Position numbers and translations under genes: made by a program. DNA of 64,000 bases. It comes from Polyangium mundeleinium. GTDB lineage: Bacteria; Myxococcota_A; Polyangia; Polyangiales; Polyangiaceae. The DNA lies in assembly GCF_028369105.1 (NCBI RefSeq), contig NZ_JAQNDO010000001.1, forward strand, positions 12,494,501-12,558,500. Reading direction: 5' to 3'. The notes beneath the pieces are model-generated. The model did no database searches. It was given only the letters and a program-made list of their open reading frames with translations, and was not told the DNA's origin. Numbering within the stretch: the stretch's first letter is position 1; the number at the start of each line of letters is the position of its first letter. This document shows, in pieces, positions 8,343-17,541 of the stretch.

Positions 8343-9590
8343 TCATCCGCCCGGCGAGAACATGAGGGGGTAGACCACCGTCACGATTCCGCCTTCCGGC
8401 TGCGGAAAGCTCAGGCCGTTGAAGGCGCGCACGATGCACGCGACCACGCCGCCGTCGGGCATGTCCGATCCGCCGTTGCCGACGTTCGACACCGCGCCGT
8501 CGGCCCCGATCACGAACCGCACCGAGACGCGCCCCTGGAGGTTCGGGTTGTTCCGCAGGCCGTTCTCGTAACAGAGCCGGAAGCGCCCGAAGTTCTGCCG
8601 GATGATCCGCCGCACGACCTCCGGAGGCAGCCGGCCGCTCAGAGCCATGGCGCCCCCGCGCGCTTGCGTTTGCGTCGCCTTGGACGAGGAGCGGTCGTCG
8701 TAGGCGACCGGGGCCACCGTCGGGGCTGGCTGCGGGGGCCGCTCGTAGAGCAGCCCGATCAGGCCGGTGTCGCGGGCATCTGCGGGCTCGCCTTCGCGCG
8801 CACGAGCGAACTCTTCCGCGCTCCAGCGCTCGCCCGCCGCCTGAAGCGAACGCATCCACGCCGCTTCGAGGTCCATCTCCGCGCGGTCGCGTCGTTGCCG
8901 GCGCCGCGCCCTGCTCTCGAAACCTGCGATCTCTTCGGCGTAAAGCCCCTCCATCTCCTTCTCGTCGGCGCGGCGGAGCATCTGCTGGATGAAGTACTTC
9001 TCATCGTCCGTGATGCCATCGAAGTCGTCGTCGACGATGGGCTGGAACCGCGAGGCCACGGCCACGAAGACGAGCAGATGGAGCAGCACCGAAGCGAGGT
9101 GCGAGAGCCCGAGGCGACGCGAGAGCACGGGCGCGCGGGGCGCGCGGGGCGCAGCCTCGCTGCCGGTGATCTCGATCGTGAAAGGCCCGAGGCGCACGGC
9201 GATCGTCCTGCCAGGCCCGAGCGGAACTTCGGCGGCGTCGCGGTAGACACGCGAGGGATCCGCGAGGCCACGCGCGACGGCGCGGGCGGGGGTCATCGGC
9301 TTGCCCTCGCCGTCGAACACGACACGCGCGCCCTTCGGCACGACGGCGCGCACGTCGCCGTCCCACCGCGCGAGCAGCACGGGCACGCGGGAAGCGCCCA
9401 CGATCTCGGCGGGCAACACGACGTCGCAGCCCTCTTCCTCGCCCACGAACAACGGGCGCGGCGGGGAGAGCTCCACGGCGGCGAGCACGCAGTCGCTCCC
9501 CCACCGCACGACGACGTCGACGGCGCGCGCCGCGGCGCTCACCCTTGCATCCCGAAGAGGCGGATCGGAGGCCACGGAGACAGAGACCAC
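8343..9590 (-). CDS. AgmX/PglI C-terminal-domain envelope protein, copy 1
   Basis: A 415-residue membrane-anchored protein with the myxobacterial AgmX/PglI tail (about 100 residues from SGRLPPEVVRRIIRQNFGRF to the end, with paired Cys in RLCYENG and VACIVRAF). The N-terminal part (WGSDCVLAAVELSPPRPLFVGEE) and a single hydrophobic helix (LASVLLHLLVFVAVASRF) align with the neighbouring paralogue at 10023-11648; both then have a TDDEKYFIQ-type block. AgmX and PglI are gliding-motility proteins, but the tail is widespread and function is not proven here. The GTG at 9590 has a GGGAGGG Shine-Dalgarno; the reading frame stays open to 9917 only through the repeat region, so the longer start is rejected. 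Confidence 0.8.
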   Translation of the reverse strand: MVSVSVASDPPLRDARVSAAARAVDVVVRWGSDCVLAAVELSPPRPLFVGEEEGCDVVLPAEIVGASRVPVLLARWDGDVRAVVPKGARVVFDGEGKPMTPARAVARGLADPSRVYRDAAEVPLGPGRTIAVRLGPFTIEITGSEAAPRAPRAPVLSRRLGLSHLASVLLHLLVFVAVASRFQPIVDDDFDGITDDEKYFIQQMLRRADEKEMEGLYAEEIAGFESRARRRQRRDRAEMDLEAAWMRSLQAAGERWSAEEFARAREGEPADARDTGLIGLLYERPPQPAPTVAPVAYDDRSSSKATQTQARGGAMALSGRLPPEVVRRIIRQNFGRFRLCYENGLRNNPNLQGRVSVRFVIGADGAVSNVGNGGSDMPDGGVVACIVRAFNGLSFPQPEGGIVTVVYPLMFSPGG

Positions 9591-10022
9591 GTCACCCTCC
9601 CGATCGTTCCAGCCGAGACCCTCATCGAGAGTACATGAGGCCGGGCATCTCAGAAAGAGATGCTCACGTGCCGCAGAGGCGACGTACGCGTCCTCGATCG
9701 GCGACGCACACACGTCACAGCCGGCGAACGAGACCTGCCGCGACGACGTGACACACGTGGCCGTCCCCCGAGGAGGTCGGGATGCGCGGCCTACACACGT
9801 GTCCGTCGACGTAAGGAGGTCGCCGCGGCCACCTGCCACGCGTGCCAGGTGCCCAAGGCAGGTCGGCGTCGCCGACGCACACACGTCACAACCGACGAAC
9901 GAGATCGCCGAGGCCACCTCCCACAGGTGGAGGACGACAAAAGGAGACCGCCGAGGCCACCTTCCACGGGTGGAAGGTGGCCCCGGCGGTCAGAGAGGGG
10001 CGTTGGTTCGCGGAATCAGCCT
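9591..10022. repeat. Repeat- and hairpin-rich spacer between the two AgmX-type genes
   Basis: This gap holds no convincing gene but two kinds of repeat. A 33-base direct repeat occurs at 9701-9733 and 9872-9904 with three differences (core CGACGCACACACGTCACA). A second element beginning GCCGNGGCCACCT occurs three times and each copy folds back: 9830-9851 (11-base arms, one mismatch), 9914-9930 (6-base arms, 5-base loop) and 9955-9982 (13-base perfect arms, 2-base loop). The last lies about 40 bases past the stop of the upstream paralogue on the minus strand and may end its transcript. The reading frame of copy 1 remains open across part of the region, giving a duplicated FVGCDVCAS-like peptide that I regard as non-genuine. 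Confidence 0.75.
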
Positions 10023-11648
10023 TCAGCTGCCGGGCTGGAAGAGGATCGGGTACGTCACGGTGACGATGCCGTCCTCGGGAGCCGGGAAGCTCATCCCGTA
10101 GAACGAGCGGACCACGCAGGAGACCGCGTTCTGGTCGGGCAGATCCGACCCGCCGTTCGACACCTGCGAGACGCTGCCGTCGCGACCGATCACGAACCGC
10201 ACGGCCACGCGGCCCTGGAGGTTCGGGTTCGTCCGCAGGCCCTGCTCGTAGCAGAACCGGAAGCGACCGAAGTTCTGCCGCACGGTCCGCTGGATGATCT
10301 CGGCCGGGAGACGACCGGTCGTCGTGACGCCCTGCGGACGCATGATCGGCGCGCTCGTCTTGTGCTCCTTCGGCTTGAGCTGGCGGTTGAAGCCGCCGGG
10401 GCCGCCGAGGTTCACGCCGTAGGTCCCGATGCGATCGATGCCGATGCCTTCACCCTTGCCACCACCACCCTCCTCGTGGCCCGACACGCCAAGACCACCC
10501 GAACCCGCGGCCTCGTCGATCGACGAACCCCACATGTTGCCGAGGGCGCTCCGATCGTCGCTGCCGAACGAGGTGTCGCCACCCCACTTCGCCGTGACGG
10601 CGTTCGGGTCGCCGCCGTTCATCACGTTGAGCAGCCCGATCATGCCGAAGTTGCGCGCCTCGTCGACCGCGGCCTGCCGCGCGATCTGCGGGTCCGTGTT
10701 GTTCTTGTCCCCGGCGAGCGCGAACCGACCGTCGCTCTTGTTGCTCGTCGTGCTGCCCATCTTGCCCTCGCTGTCCTGCGCACGCGCGCCGGAGCTGCCA
10801 CCGGGGGCCTTCTCGTTCGTCTCGGCGAGCTCGGGCGTCTCCTTCTTCTCCTCCTCACGCTCCGCGCTCACGTCGAGCGCGTGCTGAATGAAGTACTTGT
10901 CCTCGTCCGAGATCGCGTCCTCGTCCGTCACGCCGAGGGGCGGGAGGAAGAACGCAGCCGCCGCGAGCAAACCCGCGTGCACCGCGAGGGAGACGCCGTG
11001 CCAGGAAAGACCCTTGCCCTGCATCGCCACCGCGCCGCCCTTGACCTTGCGGCCCGCCTTCACGCTCGCGACCTGGATCACGAGCCCGCCGATCTCCACC
11101 TTCACCCGCGCGCCGAACGAGAGCGCGATCTCGACGCTGCCCGCGAGCTCCGCACACGGCATCGCGTTCGTCGCGTCGACCGGAGCACGCCGGCCCTCGG
11201 TCTCGATCGTCGCCTTCGCCGTCGCGGGCACCACGACGCGCGCCTTGCCATCCGCACCCACGAGCACGACCGGGAGCCGCGAGGCGCCGAGCGTGCCGGC
11301 GGGGATCACGAAGTCCGCGCTCTCCTCGCCGACGTGGAACGGACGAACCGGCGAGAGGTGCGCGACGTGGAGGACCGAGTCGCCCCACAGGATCATGATC
11401 TCGACCGCCTCGTCCGCGCGCTCGCACTCTTCGGCCGGGACCTCGGGGCCGCTCTTGACGAGCGCGTACGTGTACGAACCCTCGGGCGCGTCGGCAGCCA
11501 CGGTCTCGGGCTCGCTCGCCTTGTCGGCGAAGAGAGCGCGGGGATCGAAGGGGCGCGCCGGGGTCGCGCCGAAAAGATCCACGGGCGCCTTGGCGACGAA
11601 CGGGTTGTTCGAGTCGAGTGCCGGCTTCTTCTCGTTGCGATGATCCAT
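10023..11648 (-). CDS. AgmX/PglI C-terminal-domain envelope protein, copy 2
   Basis: Paralogue of the 8343-9590 product, 541 residues. Order of parts: an N-terminal region with WGDSVLHVAHLSPVRPFHVGEE and a beta-rich domain to about residue 190; one hydrophobic helix (VSLAVHAGLLAAAAFFLPPLG); a SDEDKYFIQHALDV block; a long Gly/Ser/Asn-rich linker; and the AgmX/PglI tail from GRLPAEIIQRTVRQNFGRF to the end with paired Cys (FRFCYEQG, VSCVVRSF). A TonB-like role, one transmembrane anchor and a periplasmic tail, is inferred from architecture. The ATG at 11648 follows an AGGAGAGG Shine-Dalgarno at good spacing. The linker is much longer than in copy 1. Confidence 0.85.
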   Translation of the reverse strand: MDHRNEKKPALDSNNPFVAKAPVDLFGATPARPFDPRALFADKASEPETVAADAPEGSYTYALVKSGPEVPAEECERADEAVEIMILWGDSVLHVAHLSPVRPFHVGEESADFVIPAGTLGASRLPVVLVGADGKARVVVPATAKATIETEGRRAPVDATNAMPCAELAGSVEIALSFGARVKVEIGGLVIQVASVKAGRKVKGGAVAMQGKGLSWHGVSLAVHAGLLAAAAFFLPPLGVTDEDAISDEDKYFIQHALDVSAEREEEKKETPELAETNEKAPGGSSGARAQDSEGKMGSTTSNKSDGRFALAGDKNNTDPQIARQAAVDEARNFGMIGLLNVMNGGDPNAVTAKWGGDTSFGSDDRSALGNMWGSSIDEAAGSGGLGVSGHEEGGGGKGEGIGIDRIGTYGVNLGGPGGFNRQLKPKEHKTSAPIMRPQGVTTTGRLPAEIIQRTVRQNFGRFRFCYEQGLRTNPNLQGRVAVRFVIGRDGSVSQVSNGGSDLPDQNAVSCVVRSFYGMSFPAPEDGIVTVTYPILFQPGS

Positions 11649-11878
11649 GACAAACCTCTCCTGATTTCCTCCGCGCGCGGCGGGGATCGCTCTCGTGTTT
11701 CGTGAAGCTCTGCTACGCGGGCGACTCGTCGGACGCCCTCTCCAGGGCGCCCTCGCGTCTCATCCGGCGTTCAGCATCGCGTCCACGTACCTAACGACAG
11801 CCAGATCCGGGGCGGGTTCCAGAAAAGCGACATGGACCCGAAACAACGAGGATCGCAGGGAATTCGAGGCGCGGCGGC

Positions 11879-13618
11879 TCAGCCGGCGCGGGTCTCGGCC
11901 GGCGCGGGCGTCCGGCCGAGGAGCGCCCGGGACGACTCGATGAGGAGCGCGATCGCGAGGCCAACGAGCAGGACGCCGACGACGCCGTTCATGGTCGCCG
12001 TATTCAACGAAAAGCCACCTTCGCGGATGGCTCCGAAGGCGTGGCGGATCTGGGCGATGAGCGCCCACAAGGTCACGGTCATGACGAAGACCATGGGCAC
12101 GGCCGTGTACCAGATGCGGCGCTTCTCGCGGTGGAGCCACACGGTGATCGCGAGGAGCGTGAGCGCGGCGAGGAGCTGGTTGCTCGTGCCGAAGAGCGTC
12201 CAGAAATCGAGGTAGGCGGGGCGCACGCCGGGCGCGGGCGGGCGCGCCGTGGCGACGAAGTACGCGGGCGGGAGCAAGGTGAGCGCCGCGGCGATCGCGC
12301 CGGCCTTGCGCTTCTTGCTCCAGCCGAAGAGCTCCTCGAGGACGTAACGGCCGAGGCGCGTGGAGACGTCGAGCGTGTCGAAGACGAAGGTGGAGAAGGC
12401 CATCGCGCCGAACGTGGCGGCGAAGAGGAAGTGCTCCTTGCCGAGGATCACGGTCATGAAGCGGCCGACGCCGTCGCCGTAGATCTTGCCGGGGCCCGGG
12501 AGCTTTCCTTCCGGCGCGAGGGTGATGACCGTGGTCAGCGCGATGATGGCGACGAAGGCTTCGAGCAGCATCGCGCCGTAGCCGACGGGGTGCGTGTGCG
12601 ACTCCTTGGCGATCTGCTTCGAGGTCGTGCCCGAGCAGACGAGGCCGTGAAAGCCCGAGCAGGCGCCACACGCGATGGTCACGAAGAGGAACGGGAAGAG
12701 CCCGCCGAAGGGGCCGCCGGCGTCGAAGGTCTTGAACGCCGGCATGCGGATGTCGAACTCGCCGGGATACCGCAGGCCGCCGAAGAAGAGGCCGATCATG
12801 CCGGCGGCGAGCGCGAGGTAGAGGACGAATCCGCCGAGGTAGCCCCGCGGTTGCAGGAGCAGCCACACGGGCAGGAGCGAGGCGATGAAGCAGTAGACGA
12901 GGATGCCGAGGCCCCACGCGCGCTGCGGGTTCTCGAAGGGGAGCACGAACGAGGTGGAGACCTTCGTCCCGAGCCAGACGACGCCGAGCGTCGCGGGCAC
13001 GAAGATGAGCGTGGTGAGCCAGAGCGGGGGTTTCCAGCGCCGGTCGACGAGGCCCATCACGATGGAGAGGCCGAGGTACATCGTGCTCGCCGCGGCGACG
13101 GCGCCGCCCGGGTTGAAGCTGAAGGTGCCGCCCTCGAACTCCTCGGTCTTGCCCACGAACGTGCTCGCCGTGATGTCGGCGAAGGCGACGATCACATAGA
13201 TGAGCGCGAGCCAGATGAACGTGAGGATGAGCAGCCACGCGCGGCGGCCGAGCTGCCGCCGGACGATCTCGGCCACGCTTTCGCCGTCGTGGCGCACGCT
13301 CGCCACGAGCGCGGAGAAGTCGTGTACGGCGCCGATGAAGATCACGCCGAAGCCAATCCAGAGCACGCACGGCACCCAGCCGAACATCTGCGCGGCGAGG
13401 ATCGGGCCCGCGATGGGGCCGGCCGCGGCGATGGCGCTGAAGTGCTGTCCGAGCAGGTAGAAGGGCTTCGTCGGCACGAAGTCCTCGCCGTCCGCGCGCC
13501 GCACCGCCGGCGTCTCGGAGGCGTCGTCGAGCGTGTAGTTCCTCGCGATGAGGCGGCCGTAGGAGAAGTAGCCGACGGTGAGGACGACGATGACGCCGAG
13601 CGCGAGCAGGGGCAGCAC
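11879..13618 (-). CDS. cstA: CstA-family carbon-starvation permease
   Basis: Multi-pass inner-membrane protein of the CstA family, which in enteric bacteria takes up peptides or pyruvate under carbon starvation. The 579-residue product has over a dozen hydrophobic stretches and family blocks such as GPIAGPILAAQMFGWVP, GVIFIGAVHDFSAL near the N-terminus, ACSGFHGLVCSGTTSKQI in the middle and FGTSNQLLAALTLL near the end. It is shorter than E. coli CstA (about 700), missing mostly C-terminal sequence. A GTG start at 13618 gives the expected hydrophobic N-terminus. No two-component regulator of the BtsSR kind lies nearby. The 230 bases downstream to the next gene show nothing recognisable. Confidence 0.92.
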   Translation of the reverse strand: MLPLLALGVIVVLTVGYFSYGRLIARNYTLDDASETPAVRRADGEDFVPTKPFYLLGQHFSAIAAAGPIAGPILAAQMFGWVPCVLWIGFGVIFIGAVHDFSALVASVRHDGESVAEIVRRQLGRRAWLLILTFIWLALIYVIVAFADITASTFVGKTEEFEGGTFSFNPGGAVAAASTMYLGLSIVMGLVDRRWKPPLWLTTLIFVPATLGVVWLGTKVSTSFVLPFENPQRAWGLGILVYCFIASLLPVWLLLQPRGYLGGFVLYLALAAGMIGLFFGGLRYPGEFDIRMPAFKTFDAGGPFGGLFPFLFVTIACGACSGFHGLVCSGTTSKQIAKESHTHPVGYGAMLLEAFVAIIALTTVITLAPEGKLPGPGKIYGDGVGRFMTVILGKEHFLFAATFGAMAFSTFVFDTLDVSTRLGRYVLEELFGWSKKRKAGAIAAALTLLPPAYFVATARPPAPGVRPAYLDFWTLFGTSNQLLAALTLLAITVWLHREKRRIWYTAVPMVFVMTVTLWALIAQIRHAFGAIREGGFSLNTATMNGVVGVLLVGLAIALLIESSRALLGRTPAPAETRAG

Positions 13619-13659
13619 GCGGCGAGTATAAGGCCACGCCGCGCAGGTCGATGCGCGCG

Positions 13660-15576
13660 TTACGAGCTTCGCGCGAGGCTCGCGAGCGCTCGCTCCGCGG
13701 CACGGCGGCGCGTATCGGCCTCGTCCCGGAGCCGCCGCATCTCCGCTTCCATCGGGTTGATGCGTTGCTGCATGGCGTCGAGCTCGCTGACGTACCGCGC
13801 CCGCAGCGCCCCCTCCGGGCCCGCGTCACGCAACACGGCGAGCTGTTCGGCGATCTTTCCGTGCCGGGTGAAGATGTCGACGAGGTCGCGATCGAGCCGC
13901 ACCCGCTCGGACTCGAACTGTCGCGCTTCCTCGACATTGCGGGAAAGCTCGGAGAGCACGTCGATCTGCGCGGCGTCGACCCGCCCGGACGCACGCCAGG
14001 TCTCGATCTGCCCGGGCTCGATCGACTCGTAGGCGAGGCGTGTCGTCTCGGTCCACGCCTCGCGCACCTCGATCTTCGCCTCGCCGCGCGGCGCGACCTC
14101 GACGCGGAAGCGCGTGGCGCGCGGCGTCTCCACGATCGGCATGATGCCCTCGCCGGCAAGCGTGCGGCCGTCTTTGCGCGGGACTTCGACCACGACGTCC
14201 ACGACGGTCGGGTGATCGCTGCGCACGCAGAACACGTGGCGCTCCTCGACGCGCCGCTGCTCGATGAGGCCGCCCGCCTCGAAGACGAGGCCCGCGAAGG
14301 TCGTGTCCTTGCGGCTCGTGCGGTGGCAACGAACGCCGGGGTCTTTCGTGAACGAGACGCGCACGGGCGCGCCGCGCGCCGCAGCGCCGAGCGCGGACTC
14401 GCCGACGTAGCGGCCCTCGTCGTAGACCGCGCATCGGCCCTCTTCGAGGCGCACGCCGGTGTCGTTGTCGAAGCAGAGGACGAGGTCGGGGCTCGGCCCT
14501 GCGCCCTCGCGGAAGATGCGCTCCTTGCGCACGCGCACGCTCGCGGCGAGCACGGGGACCATCGCGGCGCCGCGGCGCGGGATGGAGACGGGGCCCTCGG
14601 CGACCCACTCCCTCGGCTCGGCGGCGGCCGCGGCGGCGAGCTCGGCCGCGGCCTGCTCGGTGTCCATCGTGTCGGCTTCGTCGATGCGCTCCGGCGCGCG
14701 TCCAGCGAGCGCGACGAGGGTGCCGAGCGGCGCGGCGGCGCGAATCGTGGCCGGCTGGCCGTGCGCCCTGCGCGTGCGCTCGAGCTTCGTGGCGTTCTCG
14801 GTCTCGTCGTCGCGTTGCCGATCGCCACGCCCGTACGAGTCGCTCGACGCCGCGGCGGCTTGCGCGGACGAGAGCACGAGCTCCACGTCTTCGAGGTCTT
14901 CTTCGAGCGGGTTCTGCACGAGCGCGAACGCGAAGAGCCGCGCCTCCGCGCCCGCGAGCGCGAGCCGATACGAGAGCTGGAACGGCGCCGCGGGCACGAC
15001 GTAGAGCACACGCACGTCCTCCACGCGGCCCGCGAGGACCACACGCACGGCGCGACCGTCTCCGCCCGCGGACGTGCGACCGCGGTTCACGAGTACGTCG
15101 AGGCTGCCTTGCAGCGCGGGATCCGCGAGCTCGATCTGGCGCACGGACGCCATGTCGACGACCTCGATCTGCCCCGCGCCCGTGCGCAGGAGCAGCCACC
15201 TGCGTGGGCCTTGCCCGCCCGTCGTCTCCTCGAAGCCGAGCACCTCGCCCTCGATCGGCCCGTCGCTGCCCGCGACCCGCACGCGCCGACCTCGCGCGGC
15301 GTGCACGATGCCGCGCAGCGTCGTGCCCGGTTCGAAGCGAAGCTTCTTTTCGGCAAGCACGGCGTCCGGGTCTTCGGGCGCGTCGAAGGCGAGCGCGGTC
15401 GTTCGACCCTCGCCACGCTCGACCCAGACGACGAGCGACCGGAGCACCTCGCCGAGCTCGGCGCGGCCAAAGGGCAGTTCGAAGCTGCCGTCTGCACTGC
15501 CGCGCCGCTCGACGTGGGCGAGGCCCTCCTTGGAGAGGACCACGCGGCGGATGCGGGGCCCAAGGTTTCGTCCCAT
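13660..15576 (-). CDS. DUF4139-like protein with C-terminal coiled coil
   Basis: A 638-residue protein of uncertain function. The N-terminal third has short beta-strand blocks (VVLSKEGLAHVERRG, SLVVWVERGEGR). The stretch RVLYVVPAAPFQLSYRLAL followed by AFALVQNPLEEDLEDVELVLS resembles the DUF4139 domain of MuiA-like proteins, where the VQNPxxEDxxDVxLxLS pattern is characteristic. The last 110 residues (ESERVRLDRDLVDIF to the end) are strongly charged and predicted to form a coiled coil. No signal peptide is visible. It sits 41 bases upstream of cstA on the same strand and diverges from the small lipoprotein at 15661. The domain assignment is from pattern only. Confidence 0.6.
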   Translation of the reverse strand: MGRNLGPRIRRVVLSKEGLAHVERRGSADGSFELPFGRAELGEVLRSLVVWVERGEGRTTALAFDAPEDPDAVLAEKKLRFEPGTTLRGIVHAARGRRVRVAGSDGPIEGEVLGFEETTGGQGPRRWLLLRTGAGQIEVVDMASVRQIELADPALQGSLDVLVNRGRTSAGGDGRAVRVVLAGRVEDVRVLYVVPAAPFQLSYRLALAGAEARLFAFALVQNPLEEDLEDVELVLSSAQAAAASSDSYGRGDRQRDDETENATKLERTRRAHGQPATIRAAAPLGTLVALAGRAPERIDEADTMDTEQAAAELAAAAAAEPREWVAEGPVSIPRRGAAMVPVLAASVRVRKERIFREGAGPSPDLVLCFDNDTGVRLEEGRCAVYDEGRYVGESALGAAARGAPVRVSFTKDPGVRCHRTSRKDTTFAGLVFEAGGLIEQRRVEERHVFCVRSDHPTVVDVVVEVPRKDGRTLAGEGIMPIVETPRATRFRVEVAPRGEAKIEVREAWTETTRLAYESIEPGQIETWRASGRVDAAQIDVLSELSRNVEEARQFESERVRLDRDLVDIFTRHGKIAEQLAVLRDAGPEGALRARYVSELDAMQQRINPMEAEMRRLRDEADTRRRAAERALASLARSS

Positions 15577-15660
15577 GCGAAGCGCAGGCTATCGCCGAAG
15601 CGCACCCCGAGAAAAGCGCGGGCGCTTGACCTGCCGCACCGGCTCGGAAACGATGCATCC

Positions 15661-15792
15661 ATGCGTCACTTCCTCGTCGCTCTCGTCGCGCTCTCGGCCC
15701 TCCTCGCCGGCTGCTCGCACCGGGCGCCGCCCCCCGCGGCCGATCCGGGCTGCGGCTGCGCGGCACGGCAAAACCCGCCGCCGTCGCGCTAG
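15661..15792 (+). CDS. Small lipoprotein (43 residues)
   Basis: A very short lipoprotein: MRHFLVALVALSALLAGC is a complete signal peptide with lipobox LLAGC and Cys18 as the lipidation site. The mature part is only about 25 residues, Pro-rich with a GCGC motif. The ATG is preceded by GGAAACGATGCATCC, a weak Shine-Dalgarno. It diverges from the DUF4139-like gene with 84 bases between. The 150 bases downstream to the peptidase gene show no gene. Function unknown; the small size means it could be missed or spurious, but signal and lipobox are clear. Confidence 0.6.
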   Translation: MRHFLVALVALSALLAGCSHRAPPPAADPGCGCAARQNPPPSR

Positions 15793-15942
15793 GGACCCAT
15801 GGCTGCATGCGCCGCGCCGTCGCCCATTTTGACGCGCTGAATCGAGCGCGGCGCGGCGGCGCATCGGCCTGGGGCGACGACGATGTCGGGGTTCGATGGG
15901 GGATGAGCACCCGTCGCGGGATTCGGCTACACCGCCGGAGCC

Positions 15943-17541
15943 ATGCACATTCTGCCCGACGTCTCGGCGCGCCTCGCGCGCTTCGTGCCCACGCCCATCG
16001 ACGCCGACCTCGACGTGCTCACGCCGGACGAGCGCGAGGTCCTCCTGCACCTCGTCCGCGCGTCCCTGCCGATCGACGCGATTTTCCTGCGGCAATCGTT
16101 CGCGGATGCGCCGGAGATGCGCGCGGCGCTGGCCCGCGAGACGTCGCCGCTCGCAAAGGACGCGCTCGCGTATTTCGATCTATCGGCCGGGCCCTGGGAT
16201 CGGCTCGATCAGGAGCCGTTCGTGGGCGACATGCCGAGGCCGCCCGGCGCAGGGTATTACCCGGTCGACATGACGAAGGACGAGTTCGAGGCGTGGATCG
16301 CCGCGCATCCGGCCGAGGCGGACGCGCTGCGGAGCCTCTACACGCTCGTTCGGCGCGGAGAACATGGGCTCGTCACGATTCCGTATTCGACGGCGTTCCG
16401 GTCGTTCCTCGAGCCCCTCGTCGCGGAGCTCGAAAAGGCCGCGGCGGCGACGAAGGACGGCGGGCTCGCGCGGTACCTCGGCGCCGTGGTGAAGGCGCTC
16501 GGGGCGGACGAGTATTATGAGAGTGACCTCGCCTGGATGGACATGGAGAGCCGTGTGGAGGTCACGATCGGCCCGTACGAGACCTACGAGGACCGGCTCT
16601 TCGGGTACAAGGCCGCGTTCACCTCGTTCGTGACCGTGATCGACCCCTCGGCGAGCGGCACGCTCGCGCGATTGAAGTCGGAGCTGCCCGCGATGGAGCA
16701 GAACCTGCCGATCCCGGACGAGCACAAGAATCCGAACCGCGGCACCGATTCGCCGATCCGCGTGGCCGACCTCGTCTATTCGGCCGGCGACACGAGGGCC
16801 GGCGTGCAAACGCTCGCGTTCAACCTGCCGAACGACGAGCGCGTCCGCGAGGCGAAAGGGAGCAAAAACGTCCTGCTCCGCAACGTGATGAAGGCGAAAT
16901 TCGAGGGGATCTTGAAGCCCATCGCAGCGCGTGTCCTCGCGCCCGAGGAGCTTTCGCGTCTCTCGGCCGATGCATTCTTCCATCACACGCTCTTGCACGA
17001 GCTCTCGCACGGGCTCGGTCCCGGCCGGATCGTCGTGGACGGCGCCTCGACCGAGGTGCGGCTCCGGCTGGAGGAGCTGCATTCGCCGTTCGAGGAGGCG
17101 AAGGCGGACGTGATGGGGATCTACAACCTCCTCTTTTTGATGGATCGCGGCGTGCTGCCGGCCGAGGGGCGCTCCGCGCTCTTCTCGACGTTCCTCGCCG
17201 GTATGTTCCGCGCGACCCGCTTCGGTATCGAGGAGGCGCACGGCAAAGGAACGGCGCTGCAGCTTCACTGGCTGATGGAGAAAGGCGTGATCCGCGAGGA
17301 CACCACGAGCGGGCTCTTTTCGATCGATCACGAAAAGGTGCCCGGCGCGATCCGGGAGCTGCTGCGCGAAATCCTCCTCGTGCAAGCCCACGGCGACAAG
17401 GAAGGCGCGCGGGCCATGTTGTCGAAATACGGCGTGATGAGCGAGCCGCTCGCGCGCGCGCTCGGCAAGCTCGGCGATATCCCCGTGGACATCCGTCCGA
17501 TCTATCCGGCGGCCGAGCGGCTGCTCGGCGTCACGTCATAG
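15943..17541 (+). CDS. M49-like (dipeptidyl-peptidase III family) zinc peptidase
   Basis: A 532-residue probable metallopeptidase related to the M49 family and the hydrolase part of plant NUDT3-type proteins. The zinc site is HELSHGLGPG (His352, Glu353, His356), HEXXH rather than the HEXXGH of classical DPP III. A second ligand motif EEAKADVMGIYNL lies about 30 residues later (Glu384/385), spacing that matches the family. No signal peptide, so cytoplasmic. The start at 15943 is the only well-placed ATG. Its last codons overlap by 6 bases the end of the convergent ketopantoate-reductase-like gene. Substrate is unknown. Confidence 0.8.
   Translation: MHILPDVSARLARFVPTPIDADLDVLTPDEREVLLHLVRASLPIDAIFLRQSFADAPEMRAALARETSPLAKDALAYFDLSAGPWDRLDQEPFVGDMPRPPGAGYYPVDMTKDEFEAWIAAHPAEADALRSLYTLVRRGEHGLVTIPYSTAFRSFLEPLVAELEKAAAATKDGGLARYLGAVVKALGADEYYESDLAWMDMESRVEVTIGPYETYEDRLFGYKAAFTSFVTVIDPSASGTLARLKSELPAMEQNLPIPDEHKNPNRGTDSPIRVADLVYSAGDTRAGVQTLAFNLPNDERVREAKGSKNVLLRNVMKAKFEGILKPIAARVLAPEELSRLSADAFFHHTLLHELSHGLGPGRIVVDGASTEVRLRLEELHSPFEEAKADVMGIYNLLFLMDRGVLPAEGRSALFSTFLAGMFRATRFGIEEAHGKGTALQLHWLMEKGVIREDTTSGLFSIDHEKVPGAIRELLREILLVQAHGDKEGARAMLSKYGVMSEPLARALGKLGDIPVDIRPIYPAAERLLGVTS

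Noticed and set aside
9591-9917. N-terminal extension of AgmX-type copy 1 with a duplicated GCDVCAS peptide
   Set aside because: It comes from the direct repeats, does not align with the paralogue, and a better start with Shine-Dalgarno exists at 9590.
11760-15044. A 1094-codon open frame on the minus strand
   Set aside because: It is an Arg/Ser/Pro-rich shadow of the cstA and DUF4139-like genes in another frame, with no family features.
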